This document shows positions 25,281 through 34,492 of a stretch of 64,000 bases of DNA, piece by piece; position 1 is the stretch's first letter, and the number at the start of each line of letters is the position of its first letter. The notes below the pieces were generated by a model. The model was given only the letters and a program-made list of their open reading frames with translations. It did not search any database and was not told the origin of the DNA. The position numbers and the translations under genes are program-made. Source of the stretch: an uncultured Paracoccaceae bacterium (GTDB lineage: Bacteria > Pseudomonadota > Alphaproteobacteria > Rhodobacterales > Rhodobacteraceae); the NCBI GenBank assembly GCA_947493335.1, contig CANLQO010000002.1, positions 1 to 64,000 of the forward strand. The letters are read 5' to 3'.

Positions 25281-25350
25281 TTAACCGTGCTTAACACTTT
25301 GATATGTACACTTTGTGCATCGTTTGTGCACAGGTTGTGAACGGGCTGTG
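25281..25350 (+). repeat. 11-bp-phased TGTG array with TTAAC elements (locus 2)
   Basis: Four TGTG cores start at 25314, 25325, 25336 and 25347, exactly 11 bp apart, in units TTTGTGCATCG, TTTGTGCACAG, GTTGTGAACGG and GCTGTGTCACG. TTAAC occurs at 25281-25285 and 25291-25295 on the 5' side. The array lies between two divergent genes, 47 bp before the mnmH start, and could affect either promoter. It is the most regular of the three loci. Confidence 0.65.
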
Positions 25351-25396
25351 TCACGCCCCCTGTCACCCGCCTTGCCAATAGGTTAAGGCTCCGCTC

Positions 25397-26446
25397 ATGG
25401 CCGAATTCACCGCATTGTCCGCGCTGCTCAACCACGGGTTTGATACCGTGATCGATGTGCGCAGCCCGGCCGAATTCGCCGAAGATCACCTGCCCGGAGC
25501 CATCAACCTGCCCGCGCTGTCAAACGATCAGCGGGCCGAGGTCGGCACAATCCACAAGCAGGTCAGCCCCTTCAAAGCACGCAAAATCGGGGCCGCCCTT
25601 GTGGCGCGCAATGTGGCCGATCACCTGACCGGTCCGCTGGCGGAAAAGCCCGGCGCATGGCGGCCGCTGGTCTATTGCTGGCGGGGCGGTCAGCGCTCGG
25701 GGTCTTTCGCCTCGATCCTGACGCAGATCGGTTGGCGGGCCGAGACGATCAAGGGCGGCTATATGACCTACCGACGGCTGGTCTTTGGAATGCTTTATGA
25801 CACACCGATGCCGCATCGGATCGTGCTTCTGGACGGCAACACCGGCACCGCAAAAACGGATATTTTGCAACGCCTTAGCGCCCGCGACCTGCAGGTTCTG
25901 GACCTTGAAGGCATGGCGGGCCATCGCGGGTCGTTGCTGGGGGCAACCGCTGCCGGGCAGCCCGCGCAGAAGGGTTTTGAAAGTCAGTTGGCGGCGGCGA
26001 TTACAGCGCTTGACCCCGACAAGATCACAGTGGTCGAGGCAGAAAGTTCCAAGATTGGCCAGATCAACCTGCCCAAGCAAATCTGGGCTGCGATGACGAC
26101 GGCACCGCGCCTTGTCATCGACGCCCCCTTGCAGGCCCGCGCGGCCTATCTGACGCAAGCCTATTCGGACGTGATATCGGACCCGGCAGAGCTAAAGAAG
26201 CGCTTGAATCCATTGCGAAATTTGCGCAGCCACGCGGTTGTGGATGGTTGGATTTCCCTTCTGGATCAAGGCGACATGGAGGGGTTGGCGACCGCACTGA
26301 TGCGCGACCATTATGACCCGGCCTATACGCGCAGTCGCAGGATCGATAGCCGCGCGATGCTGGGTGAGGTCGCGGTCGAGACGCTGGATCCAATTGGTCA
26401 GGACAAGGCTGCAGACGACATAGCGAAGCGGCTTAAACAGCTTTGA
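25397..26446 (+). CDS. mnmH: tRNA 2-selenouridine synthase
   Basis: A 349-residue protein (also called SelU/YbbB) that replaces sulfur by selenium in the wobble 2-thiouridine of certain tRNAs, using selenophosphate. The N-terminal rhodanese domain has TVIDVRSPAEFAEDHLPGA and the active Cys94 in YCWRGGQRSG; the C-terminal half contains a P-loop-like LLDGNTGTAKTDIL and binds the geranylated intermediate. It faces selD, which makes the selenophosphate, with the two genes overlapping by 14 bp at their 3' ends. Confidence 0.93.
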   Translation: MAEFTALSALLNHGFDTVIDVRSPAEFAEDHLPGAINLPALSNDQRAEVGTIHKQVSPFKARKIGAALVARNVADHLTGPLAEKPGAWRPLVYCWRGGQRSGSFASILTQIGWRAETIKGGYMTYRRLVFGMLYDTPMPHRIVLLDGNTGTAKTDILQRLSARDLQVLDLEGMAGHRGSLLGATAAGQPAQKGFESQLAAAITALDPDKITVVEAESSKIGQINLPKQIWAAMTTAPRLVIDAPLQARAAYLTQAYSDVISDPAELKKRLNPLRNLRSHAVVDGWISLLDQGDMEGLATALMRDHYDPAYTRSRRIDSRAMLGEVAVETLDPIGQDKAADDIAKRLKQL

Positions 26447-28544
26447 TCGCGACAGGACTGTCAGTGATGTCCCCAATGATTGCTGCCGGATAGCCTGCCG
26501 CGTGTAAATCGGCCAGAACCGTCGCGGCCCGTTCATGCGGCACCGTTGCCAACAAACCACCGGCCGTTTGCGGATCAAACAACAGATCAAACCGCGCACC
26601 CGCAGGGCCAAAGACATCTCCGGCACCGCTGACATTGTCGGCATAAAGCGATGACCTCACACCACTTTCCGCAAGGTCCAACGCCCCGTCCATAACGGGG
26701 ATATCCAACAGGTTCAGCCGCGCCCCCACGCCCGACGCCGCGCAAATACCATTGAGATGTCCAGCAAGTCCAAAGCCGGTCACATCCGTCATCGCATGGG
26801 CGGTCGTCAAGACATCCGCAGCCCCGGCCTGTGATTTTTGCATATGGATCAACGCGTTGTTCACCACAGCGCCGCTTGCGGCCCCATCCATTTCAGCGGC
26901 CATAATGACCCCAGAGCCCAAGGGTTTTGTCAGGATCAGCGCATCACCCGGGTTTGCCCCCTGCAACGTCTTGGGCGGGGTCGCGCAAATCCCCGTCACG
27001 CTGAAGCCGATGGTCAATTCCGCCCCAAGAGAGGTGTGACCGCCCACGATCTCGGCCCCGGCTTCACTCACCACCTCACGCGCGGTGGCGGTAATTTCGG
27101 CCAGTGTCCGGCGCTGCAGCTCTGGCGACATCCGTGGCAGGATCAGGTTCAATGTCACAGCCTGCGGCGCGGCACCCATCGCCCAGATGTCACCCAGCGC
27201 ATGAACCGCCGCGATGCGCGTCATCACCACCGGATCGGCCCAGAACGACCGCAGGTGATCTGTGCTGATGACCTGCTGCACGCCGCCGGTTGTGATGATC
27301 CCGGCATCGTCCCCCGCGCCCAGAACATCCATCAAGGCCCCTCGCCCGACCTTGGCACCGCAGCCGCCGCACATGGGCTTGTGGCCCTGCGCCTCTTTCA
27401 GGCCAAGGGCGTGGGTCAGGGGCGGCTTGGGAGCCGCCATCACCGGCAAATCTTCAAACTGACGCATGAACTTAACGTCGATATGGTCCTTCCACCGCCA
27501 CAGCAGCGGACCGGCCCTTGCGGTCCCGAATTTCTCGGCCAACGCGGTTTTGCCGCCCAGCGAAATCAGCTTGAGGTAGTCCTTTTGCGGCACATAGGGC
27601 CGCAGCGCCCCGCCAGACAGAACAGCCCGAAGATTGTCAAACAGGACGGGTGCTTCGCGCACTGCAAAAACGCCCGCCTTCGGACGGGGATTGGCGGTCA
27701 GATGAGCACAGTCACCGGCTGCAAAGACCGCAGGGTCAGAGGATTGCAAGTTGGCATCCACGGCCACAAAACCGTCGTGCAGATCAACGCCGATATCCGC
27801 GATCCAGTCATGCGGCTTGGCCCCTGCGGCCCCGGTGGTAAAGCCCGACGGGATGCGGCGGCCATCGGCAAGGATGACCTCTTTCTTTGTGACCTGCACC
27901 GCTTCGGCGTTTTCCACGACAACGACGCCGGCCGCTTGCAGCGCCTCAAGCATCTTGCGCCGCGCTGTATATCCCAGCGCATCAAGCACCCGCCCCCGGT
28001 CGATCAGATGCACCGTCGCATCGGACCGCGCATGATGCATCGCAAGCGCAAGCTCTGCCCCTGCGACACCGCCACCGATGACGGCGATTTGTGGCGTTTC
28101 CACCGAGTTGCGAAAGCTGTCCCAGCGCGAGGCAAAGCGCCCTAAGGGTTTGGCAGGTATGCCAAAATCGACGAACCCGGGTAGCGTCGGCATGGCAGAC
28201 GTGATGCCGACATCAAGGCTCGCGACATCGTAGACAATGGGCGGACGGCCCGGCACGCTAATATGTCGGGCGACAGGATCAATCGCCGCTACGGCACCAT
28301 CTATGATCCGCGCACCGGCGAAACGCGCGAGCCTTACCAAATCAATGTCCAACTCATCGCGGGTGTAATGCCCCGCGACAAACCCCGGTAGCATCCCCGA
28401 ATAGGGGGCGGTCGGGCCGGGGTTGATGACTGTGACGCGTACGCCGACCAGCGGCTGCATCCCCCAACGGCGCAGCACCAGCGCGTGGGTGTGTCCACCA
28501 CCAATCAGCACAAGGTCGCGGGTAAATGGGAAATCCGGCGTCAT
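26433..28544 (-). CDS. selD: Selenide, water dikinase fused to an NADH dehydrogenase-like flavoprotein
   Basis: The 703-residue product joins two enzymes. Residues 1-370 are an NDH-2/pyridine nucleotide-disulfide oxidoreductase-like FAD protein (LVLIGGGHTHALVL, AVIGGGVAGAELALAMHHA, VFAAGDCAHL). Residues 385-703 are SelD, which makes selenophosphate from selenide and ATP: the active-site region MCGGCGAKVG has Cys395 and Lys398 at the C-x-x-K spacing of E. coli SelD, followed by DVTGFGLAGHLNGIC. The catalytic residue is Cys, not selenocysteine. The fusion is known in several bacterial groups; the flavoprotein half may supply reduced selenium or guard the reaction, which is inference. It follows the ABC-AttH unit on the same strand by 25 bp. 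Confidence 0.92.
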   Translation of the reverse strand: MTPDFPFTRDLVLIGGGHTHALVLRRWGMQPLVGVRVTVINPGPTAPYSGMLPGFVAGHYTRDELDIDLVRLARFAGARIIDGAVAAIDPVARHISVPGRPPIVYDVASLDVGITSAMPTLPGFVDFGIPAKPLGRFASRWDSFRNSVETPQIAVIGGGVAGAELALAMHHARSDATVHLIDRGRVLDALGYTARRKMLEALQAAGVVVVENAEAVQVTKKEVILADGRRIPSGFTTGAAGAKPHDWIADIGVDLHDGFVAVDANLQSSDPAVFAAGDCAHLTANPRPKAGVFAVREAPVLFDNLRAVLSGGALRPYVPQKDYLKLISLGGKTALAEKFGTARAGPLLWRWKDHIDVKFMRQFEDLPVMAAPKPPLTHALGLKEAQGHKPMCGGCGAKVGRGALMDVLGAGDDAGIITTGGVQQVISTDHLRSFWADPVVMTRIAAVHALGDIWAMGAAPQAVTLNLILPRMSPELQRRTLAEITATAREVVSEAGAEIVGGHTSLGAELTIGFSVTGICATPPKTLQGANPGDALILTKPLGSGVIMAAEMDGAASGAVVNNALIHMQKSQAGAADVLTTAHAMTDVTGFGLAGHLNGICAASGVGARLNLLDIPVMDGALDLAESGVRSSLYADNVSGAGDVFGPAGARFDLLFDPQTAGGLLATVPHERAATVLADLHAAGYPAAIIGDITDSPVAIKAV

Positions 28545-28569
28545 GCCAACCCCTTAGCGCGAAATGCGC

Positions 28570-29124
28570 CTAGGGCGAAAGCCATTGTCCGGCCCAATCA
28601 TCATCTCGTGAAAAGGACGCGCGCCGGTGATCGCGGCCCAGATGGACGACATCCATCGCCATTACCCGGCAATCCAGGACGGCAAAGGTCGCTGGGTCCG
28701 GGTCCTTGGAATAAGCCAGCGCATCAGCAATCGGTCGGCCCGGCGCGGGCTTGGTGCCATAACTTTGGCGGCTGTGGTCAGGTACCCCATCCCAATCGGC
28801 ACCTACCGCCGCCCCGGTCAGTATGTCGACGTGAGCAAGAATGCGGATTTGCAGGCTTTGCCCCGCGTCCCAGATGTGCAAGGCCGCCTGCGGGTGTGCC
28901 TGCAAGCTCCTGATTTTATAAGAGTATATGTCCGTGAAAATGCGTAGGTTGTCGGGCCGGTCGATTACACGCAAAACCACCGTCCGCGCCTCTGGCGCGC
29001 CATCAGGTGCAACGGTCGCAAAGGTCGGATAGCGGGCCGGGTGGTCGGCATCAGCCACCCCTTGTGCCAATGTGTCCCAGACCCGGGCATGCATGCCGCC
29101 AAGCGTTTCAAACCACTCACTCAT
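28570..29124 (-). CDS. Pyridoxamine 5'-phosphate oxidase-like flavin-binding protein
   Basis: A 184-residue split-barrel protein: YPTFATVAPDGAPEARTVVLR, NLRIFTDIYSYKIRSLQAHP and AALHIWDAGQSLQIRI match the FMN-binding PNPOx-like fold. The C-terminus ends in a short VVHLGRDHRRASFSRDD segment related to the PNPOx dimerisation region. It may act on pyridoxamine phosphate or another substrate; true PdxH has a longer C-terminus. Its start overlaps the AttH-like gene by 8 bp. Confidence 0.78.
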   Translation of the reverse strand: MSEWFETLGGMHARVWDTLAQGVADADHPARYPTFATVAPDGAPEARTVVLRVIDRPDNLRIFTDIYSYKIRSLQAHPQAALHIWDAGQSLQIRILAHVDILTGAAVGADWDGVPDHSRQSYGTKPAPGRPIADALAYSKDPDPATFAVLDCRVMAMDVVHLGRDHRRASFSRDDDWAGQWLSP

Positions 29125-30148
29125 AGCCTGTCATCTCCAGATAGCCTTTTCCCTGATGCGAGCCTGACACGGTCACCGGCCCTTCCCAATAGGGCACCGA
29201 AGTCTCCATCCATGCGCCATCATAGATCGCCGTCACTGTCACATCGACGCCCCGGTCGGGCAGTGTGACTTGCCAGCTTGTCGGGATCTCGCGGCCCGCG
29301 ACCTTTGCCATGGCAAGAGGCCGTGCCGAAAATGCGCCATCCCCATAAGCCGTCGTACTTTCCGCATCTATCCATGTGGCCGAGGAATACGCGCTGCCAT
29401 CGGTCTGCCGCAAAAGGAACCCCATCAGCTTGGTGCCATCCTCAAAGGAAAGCGAAAACCAATCCCAGCCCTCCTGATCCTCTGCCAAAGGCTGCGAGGA
29501 CCATTCCCGGTCAAGCCAGGCATTGCCCGTCACGGCGACCTCTCCTGACGGCAGGGTCAGGGTGCCCGCGACCTCATAAAAAGGCTGGGAATAGTAGTAT
29601 GACGCCTGCCCGCTGGCGGATTTGACTGAATAGCCATCGGCACCGTGAAAGATCAGCGGGCCGGTTGCGGTCAGGTCCATGTCATAGGCAAAATCCGGGC
29701 CACTCGCGGTCATGGTCAGCGCGTCAAAGCGGCCAGCCAACTGCCAATCGTCGATCCATGCAGCGAAGGGGTCGGCGGTGACGCCAGCCTGACCAACCCC
29801 GCCGCGCGCCAGCCGTTCGGTCACAAAATGCGCATCAGGCGTGGTGACGGCGGCATGGCCCATCCAAAGCTGCGGCGCTGTCCAACCTTCTCCGGCCTCT
29901 GGCGCCAGAGCCGACCGGAAGAGCGTCCATTGTAGCCCATAAGGCGTGCCATCTTCGGCCTGAAGGTTCGCGGTCAGATACCACCATTCGATCCGGTAGT
30001 CGGGGTGTGGCCCGTGGTCGGCGGGAAAGTCGAAGACCGGGTCGGGCTTTGGAACAGCAAAGCCATCCGCATCGGTGCCCAGCCCGGCAAACCCCTGTGC
30101 GCTTGCGGCGAGGGGAAAGAGCAAAAAGGTCAGGGCCTTAACGTTCAT
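29117..30148 (-). CDS. AttH/CrtC (lipocalin-like) family protein
   Basis: A 343-residue exported protein: MNVKALTFLLFPLAASAQG is a signal peptide. The mature part carries the family signature HPDYRIEWWYLTANL and, later, DREWSSQPLAEDQEGWDWFSL. The family includes carotenoid 1,2-hydratase and AttH-type proteins with two lipocalin-like barrels and is often encoded with a MacB/LolCDE-like ABC transporter, exactly as here. I place it in the periplasm as lipid- or ligand-handling partner of that transporter. ATG 30146-30148 overlaps the permease stop by 11 bp. Confidence 0.83.
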   Translation of the reverse strand: MNVKALTFLLFPLAASAQGFAGLGTDADGFAVPKPDPVFDFPADHGPHPDYRIEWWYLTANLQAEDGTPYGLQWTLFRSALAPEAGEGWTAPQLWMGHAAVTTPDAHFVTERLARGGVGQAGVTADPFAAWIDDWQLAGRFDALTMTASGPDFAYDMDLTATGPLIFHGADGYSVKSASGQASYYYSQPFYEVAGTLTLPSGEVAVTGNAWLDREWSSQPLAEDQEGWDWFSLSFEDGTKLMGFLLRQTDGSAYSSATWIDAESTTAYGDGAFSARPLAMAKVAGREIPTSWQVTLPDRGVDVTVTAIYDGAWMETSVPYWEGPVTVSGSHQGKGYLEMTGYE

Positions 30149-32528
30149 TGGAAAACACCTTGAGCAGGTCGCTGGGCGGCGTCCGCGAGAGCCGCCAGGC
30201 TGGCCAAAGCGCGGCAAGAGCCGCTGCGATCAGCGCGAAGACCAACAGACGCAGGTAGTCCAGCGGGAAAAGGAACATCGGCAGCTTCCACCCAAAGGCC
30301 GCGACATTGACAATCGCCAGCAGGGCCCAGGCCAGCGCCAGCCCCAAGGGCAGTGCGGCCATGGCGGTCAGGACAGCCAGCAGCACCGCGCGGATTAGCT
30401 CAAACCGGCCCAACTGCGCGCGGGTCATGCCCATGGCCCAGGCCGGGGCCAGTTGCGGAACCCGCATCGCCGCGAGGGTCAGCAGGCTCATCAGAATGGC
30501 AAAACCCGCAACGGCAAGGGTCAGCACATTCAGCGCAGTTGTGACGGTGAAGGTGCGATCAAAGACATCGAGCGAGAACTGCTTGATACGGGCCTGATTG
30601 ATGGTCTGGTCGGGCGGCAGGCTCAGGTCCTTTGCCAGCGACTGGACCAGATCAGGCACCGCGGCCGGGTCCATCCGCAGGCCAAAACGCAGCGGCGTTT
30701 CCGATGGGTAGAGCCGCGCGAACAGCGGCTCGGTGATAATGACCTGCCCGATTGGATTGCCATAGTCGCCATAGGTCGCAGCGATCGTCAGTGGCGTCGC
30801 GCCAAGCGTCACAATGTCCCCGACCGCCAACCCCGAGCGGCGCGCGAGTTGCTCATTGATAAGGATCGCCTCGCCCGCAGCTAAATCATCCCATGGGGTT
30901 GGCGCTGCGGTCAGAAAGGTCCAGCCTTCGCGGTAGGTCGCATGGTCGCGCGCGCCAAAAACCTCGGTCGGGAAGCCTGCGATTTGTGCCTCGGCTGACT
31001 GGATTGGCAAAATGGCTTCGACCTTGGGGGCCACGTAGGATTGCAGCGCGGCCGCCTCTTGCGGTGTGCGGGCGGTCACGTAAAGCTCTGACGCGAGGCG
31101 TTGGTCCAGAAATCCGGTGAAGGTCAGGCGGAAGCTGCTGACCATGGTCGAGACGCCAACATTGGCCGCCATCGCCAGCAAGAGCGCCATGAGCGCCAGT
31201 GACAAACCGGGGAGTTGCTGGCGCGTATCGGCCCAAAACCATGCCGCACGGACCTCGCCTGCGCGCAATTGCAACAGGGCGAGCACCCGGTCAAGCAAAA
31301 GCGGCAGGGCAAGGGCAGCCCCGATCAACAAGCAGGCCAACATGGCGAAGCCCGCCAGAAGACCGTTACCCGTGATGCCGAGCAAAAGGGCCGCGATCAA
31401 CAGGATGATGGCCGCGACACCTTGCAAAACAGCCCGCCGTCCTGCGGCCATCGCCAGCGCGCGTGGCGCGGCACCGGCCAGCAGCGGCATCCGCGCCAAC
31501 CGCCAGAAAGCGCCACCCGCCGCCATGGCCGTCCCCCCCATGGCAATCGCAAGGCCCGAGAGCCACCAGACCGGGCGCAATTGCAGCGTGCCCGCCACGT
31601 CGGCCCCATAGAGCCCGCGCAGGGTCGCGGCGACGTCGGGCAAGAGAAGCGAGGCGATCAGATAGCCGAGCATTACGCCCGCCACCCCGGCCAGAAGCGC
31701 CATCAGCATGAGTTCCACCGCCATCAGCGCGATCAGCCGGGGCAAGGGCACGCCCAGCGCGCGCAGGGTGCGGACCACCGGGCGGCGCTGTTCAAACGCC
31801 AGCCCAATCGCGCCATTCACGATGAAAATGCCCACGGCAAAGGACAGCAGACCAAAGGCGGTGAGGTTCAGATGAAAGCTGCCCGTCAGCCGCCCGATGT
31901 CCGAGCCCCCTTGCGCAGGCTGGCGGCGCAGATCGGGGGCGGCCTGTTCCAAGGCAGTCTGGATCAGCGGTTGCCGCGGCGCGATCAGCAGGCGGTTGAT
32001 CTGGTCGGGCTGATTCAGCAGCCGCTGCGCCACGCCGATATCAGTGATAACAGTGCCGGGGGCCACATCAGGCGAAAGCACGGGGTCTGCGTCGATGTCA
32101 CCGAGTTGGTCCAACGCCTCTTGCGTGCCAAAGATCTGACCCTGTCCGGATAGAAACGCCCCGATGTCGGCCCCCTGATCCAGCGTCACGGGGCCAAGGC
32201 CACCGGGGGCTGTCAGCGGGTCCTGCCCGACGATGCGGACGCCGTTCAAGCGCCCCTCAACCACCGGCGACACCAGCCAGCCTGCGCGGCGCAACGCGAT
32301 ATAGGTCGCCTGTGGAATTGGTCCGCCACCCTCGGCCAAAAGCTGATCAAACTGCCCCTCGCCCAGTGTTGCGGCGGCGGCATCATATGACGCACGCGCC
32401 TCTGCGTTGACGGCCTGAACGCCCGACCAAAGCGCCGTCGCCAGCGCAAGTCCCGCCAAAAGCGTGAACAATTGCAACGGGTTGCGCCACCAGTGAGAGG
32501 TGAGCGCGGCAAAGACCGCCCCCGTCAC
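30138..32528 (-). CDS. ABC transporter permease with two FtsX/MacB-type domains
   Basis: A 796-residue permease. One membrane helix at the N-terminus, a large periplasmic region (about 40-210), a first group of FtsX helices (about 215-450), a second periplasmic region (about 455-620) and a final set of helices near 650-790, ending in TPPSDLLKVFSNER. This is the fused two-domain type found in lipoprotein-release and lipid-export ABC systems. It is coupled to the ATPase gene by a 4-bp overlap and to the AttH-like gene downstream. Confidence 0.85.
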   Translation of the reverse strand: MTGAVFAALTSHWWRNPLQLFTLLAGLALATALWSGVQAVNAEARASYDAAAATLGEGQFDQLLAEGGGPIPQATYIALRRAGWLVSPVVEGRLNGVRIVGQDPLTAPGGLGPVTLDQGADIGAFLSGQGQIFGTQEALDQLGDIDADPVLSPDVAPGTVITDIGVAQRLLNQPDQINRLLIAPRQPLIQTALEQAAPDLRRQPAQGGSDIGRLTGSFHLNLTAFGLLSFAVGIFIVNGAIGLAFEQRRPVVRTLRALGVPLPRLIALMAVELMLMALLAGVAGVMLGYLIASLLLPDVAATLRGLYGADVAGTLQLRPVWWLSGLAIAMGGTAMAAGGAFWRLARMPLLAGAAPRALAMAAGRRAVLQGVAAIILLIAALLLGITGNGLLAGFAMLACLLIGAALALPLLLDRVLALLQLRAGEVRAAWFWADTRQQLPGLSLALMALLLAMAANVGVSTMVSSFRLTFTGFLDQRLASELYVTARTPQEAAALQSYVAPKVEAILPIQSAEAQIAGFPTEVFGARDHATYREGWTFLTAAPTPWDDLAAGEAILINEQLARRSGLAVGDIVTLGATPLTIAATYGDYGNPIGQVIITEPLFARLYPSETPLRFGLRMDPAAVPDLVQSLAKDLSLPPDQTINQARIKQFSLDVFDRTFTVTTALNVLTLAVAGFAILMSLLTLAAMRVPQLAPAWAMGMTRAQLGRFELIRAVLLAVLTAMAALPLGLALAWALLAIVNVAAFGWKLPMFLFPLDYLRLLVFALIAAALAALWPAWRLSRTPPSDLLKVFSNER

Positions 32529-33181
32529 GCGACTTGCCCTCGCGCCAGATGCAACCGTCGCACCATACGCCCGGCCAGACGGTCGGAATGGGTGACCATC
32601 AACAGACCCGCCTGCGTCTCGGACACCAGATCCAGCATCAGGGACAGGACAACCTCCGCCGTCGCCTCATCCAGATTGCCGGTGGGTTCATCGGCCAGCA
32701 CGAGCTTGGGCTTGGGCGCGAGCGTGCGGGCAATGGCCACGCGCTGCTGCTGCCCACCCGATAGCTGTTCGGGATATTTGCGCAGTTGCGGCTTCAGCCC
32801 CATGCGGTCGGCCAGTTCTGCGCACCATGCAGCATCATGTTGCCCCGCCAGACGTGCCTGAAAGGCGATATTGTCGATGACCCGCAGGCTGGGGATCAGA
32901 TTGAATTGCTGGAACACCACCCCTACGGTCCCGCGCCGCAGGGCCGCACGGCCGGTGTCGTCAAGAGCGGCGATATCCACGCCATCCAGCATGATCTGCC
33001 CCTGATCGGGCACATCAAGCCCGCCAATCAGATGCAACAGCGTGCTTTTGCCGCTGCCGCTTTCGCCGGTCAGCGCCAGTGTGTCACCGGCAGCGAGCGT
33101 CAGGCTGACACCGCGCAGCACCGCAAAGGGTCCATCGGCGGTTTGAAAGGTCTTGTGAATATCTGTTGCATTCAGCAGCAT
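32525..33181 (-). CDS. ABC transporter ATP-binding protein, LolD/MacB type
   Basis: A 218-residue ATPase with Walker A GESGSGKSTLLH, Q-loop VFQQFNLIPSL, signature LSGGQQQRVAIAR, Walker B LVLADEPTGNLD and switch His in MVTHSD. The sequence VFQQFNLIP and the DEPTGNLD ending place it in the type VII (LolD/MacB/FtsE) ATPases that power mechanotransmission rather than import. First gene of a minus-strand unit continuing through the permease, AttH-like, flavin and probably selD genes. Confidence 0.9.
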   Translation of the reverse strand: MLLNATDIHKTFQTADGPFAVLRGVSLTLAAGDTLALTGESGSGKSTLLHLIGGLDVPDQGQIMLDGVDIAALDDTGRAALRRGTVGVVFQQFNLIPSLRVIDNIAFQARLAGQHDAAWCAELADRMGLKPQLRKYPEQLSGGQQQRVAIARTLAPKPKLVLADEPTGNLDEATAEVVLSLMLDLVSETQAGLLMVTHSDRLAGRMVRRLHLARGQVA

Positions 33182-33316
33182 GGGTCGTCCTGTCGTCTCT
33201 TGCCGGGCAAGGTAGACCGCAAAGTGACGCCGGACACCACCCTGTGACGGGACGTCTCACTGGTCGTGCCGTGACGCGGGCGGCTAGATGACCGGGAACA
33301 CACGAAAGGGCACTCT

Positions 33317-34492
33317 ATGACTGATATCGTAATCCTCAGTGGCGCGCGCACCGCGATTGGCACCTTTGGCGGCAGTCTAGCGGGCACCACGCCGATTGAT
33401 CTTGGCGCAACCGTGACCAAGGCCGCGCTGGATCGTGCGGGGTTGGTCGCAGCACAAGTGGGTCAGGTCGCCTTTGGCCATGTGATCAACACAGAGCCGC
33501 GCGACATGTATCTGTCCCGTGTGGCTGCGATGGACGCAGGCGTGCCAGACGCGACGCCCGCGATGAATGTCAACCGCCTGTGCGGGTCCGGCGTGCAAGC
33601 CATCGTGTCGATGGTGCAGGCGCTGCAACTGGGCGATGCAGATTTTGCCGTGGCCGGTGGCGCGGAAAGCATGTCACGGTCACCGTTTATCCTGTCGGAC
33701 GCCCGCTGGGGCGCAAAGATGGGCGACGTGAAGACTCGCGATATGATGTTGGGCGCGCTCAATTGCCCCTTTGGCACCGGGCACATGGGGGTGACGGCAG
33801 AAAATGTCAGCCGCGAACATGACATCAGCCGCGCTGCACAGGATGCCTTTGCGCTCACCTCACAGGAGCGGGCAGCCAAGGCGATCGCGGCGGGGCATTT
33901 CGACGCGCAAATCACACCCGTGCAGGTGCGGAAAAAGCGCGAGATGGTCGATTTCGTCACCGATGAACACCCCAAGGCGACAACGGCAGAGACTTTGGCC
34001 GGATTGCGCCCGGTCTTTGAAAAAGACGGCAGCGTGACGGCGGGCAATGCCTCTGGCCTGAATGACGGGGCGGCGGCAGTGACGCTGGCGACGGCAACGG
34101 CGGCAGAAAATGCCGGGCTGACGCCAAAATTCCGCGTCTTGGGTTATGCCCACGCAGGCGTACGGCCCGACGTCATGGGCATTGGACCCGTACCTGCGGT
34201 GCGCAACCTGCTGGCGCGCACCGGTCTGTCCATCAGCGACTTTGACGTCATCGAAAGCAATGAGGCCTTTGCGGCCCAAGCCCTTGCTGTGACACAGGAA
34301 CTTGGCCTCGATCCAGCACGCGTCAACCCCAATGGCGGCGCAATTGCGCTCGGGCATCCGGTCGGGGCCACAGGTGCCATCATCACCGTCAAGGCGATGT
34401 ACGAGCTTGAGCGCACGGGCGGCAGCCGCGCGCTGATCACCATGTGCATTGGTGGCGGTCAGGGCATCGCGCTTGCAATCGAGCGGCTTTAG
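33317..34492 (+). CDS. Acetyl-CoA acetyltransferase (thiolase)
   Basis: A 391-residue biosynthetic-type thiolase condensing two acetyl-CoA to acetoacetyl-CoA, as in polyhydroxybutyrate or ethylmalonyl-CoA metabolism. Nucleophile Cys89 is in NVNRLCGSGVQA, the His in NPNGGAIALGHPVGATGA and the second Cys in MCIGGGQG. No phaB reductase is adjacent, so it may be phaA or another thiolase paralogue. It overlaps yaaA by 4 bp at the 3' end. Confidence 0.9.
   Translation: MTDIVILSGARTAIGTFGGSLAGTTPIDLGATVTKAALDRAGLVAAQVGQVAFGHVINTEPRDMYLSRVAAMDAGVPDATPAMNVNRLCGSGVQAIVSMVQALQLGDADFAVAGGAESMSRSPFILSDARWGAKMGDVKTRDMMLGALNCPFGTGHMGVTAENVSREHDISRAAQDAFALTSQERAAKAIAAGHFDAQITPVQVRKKREMVDFVTDEHPKATTAETLAGLRPVFEKDGSVTAGNASGLNDGAAAVTLATATAAENAGLTPKFRVLGYAHAGVRPDVMGIGPVPAVRNLLARTGLSISDFDVIESNEAFAAQALAVTQELGLDPARVNPNGGAIALGHPVGATGAIITVKAMYELERTGGSRALITMCIGGGQGIALAIERL

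Noticed and set aside
25281-25295. TTAAC-N5-TTAAC as a CtrA site
   Set aside because: CtrA sites have TTAA-N7-TTAA; here the spacing between TTAA cores is six. It may still be a variant, but I do not claim it.
26838-28145. A 435-codon open frame antisense to selD
   Set aside because: SelD and flavoprotein motifs on the minus strand explain the region; the antisense product is low in hydrophobic core residues and has no family features.
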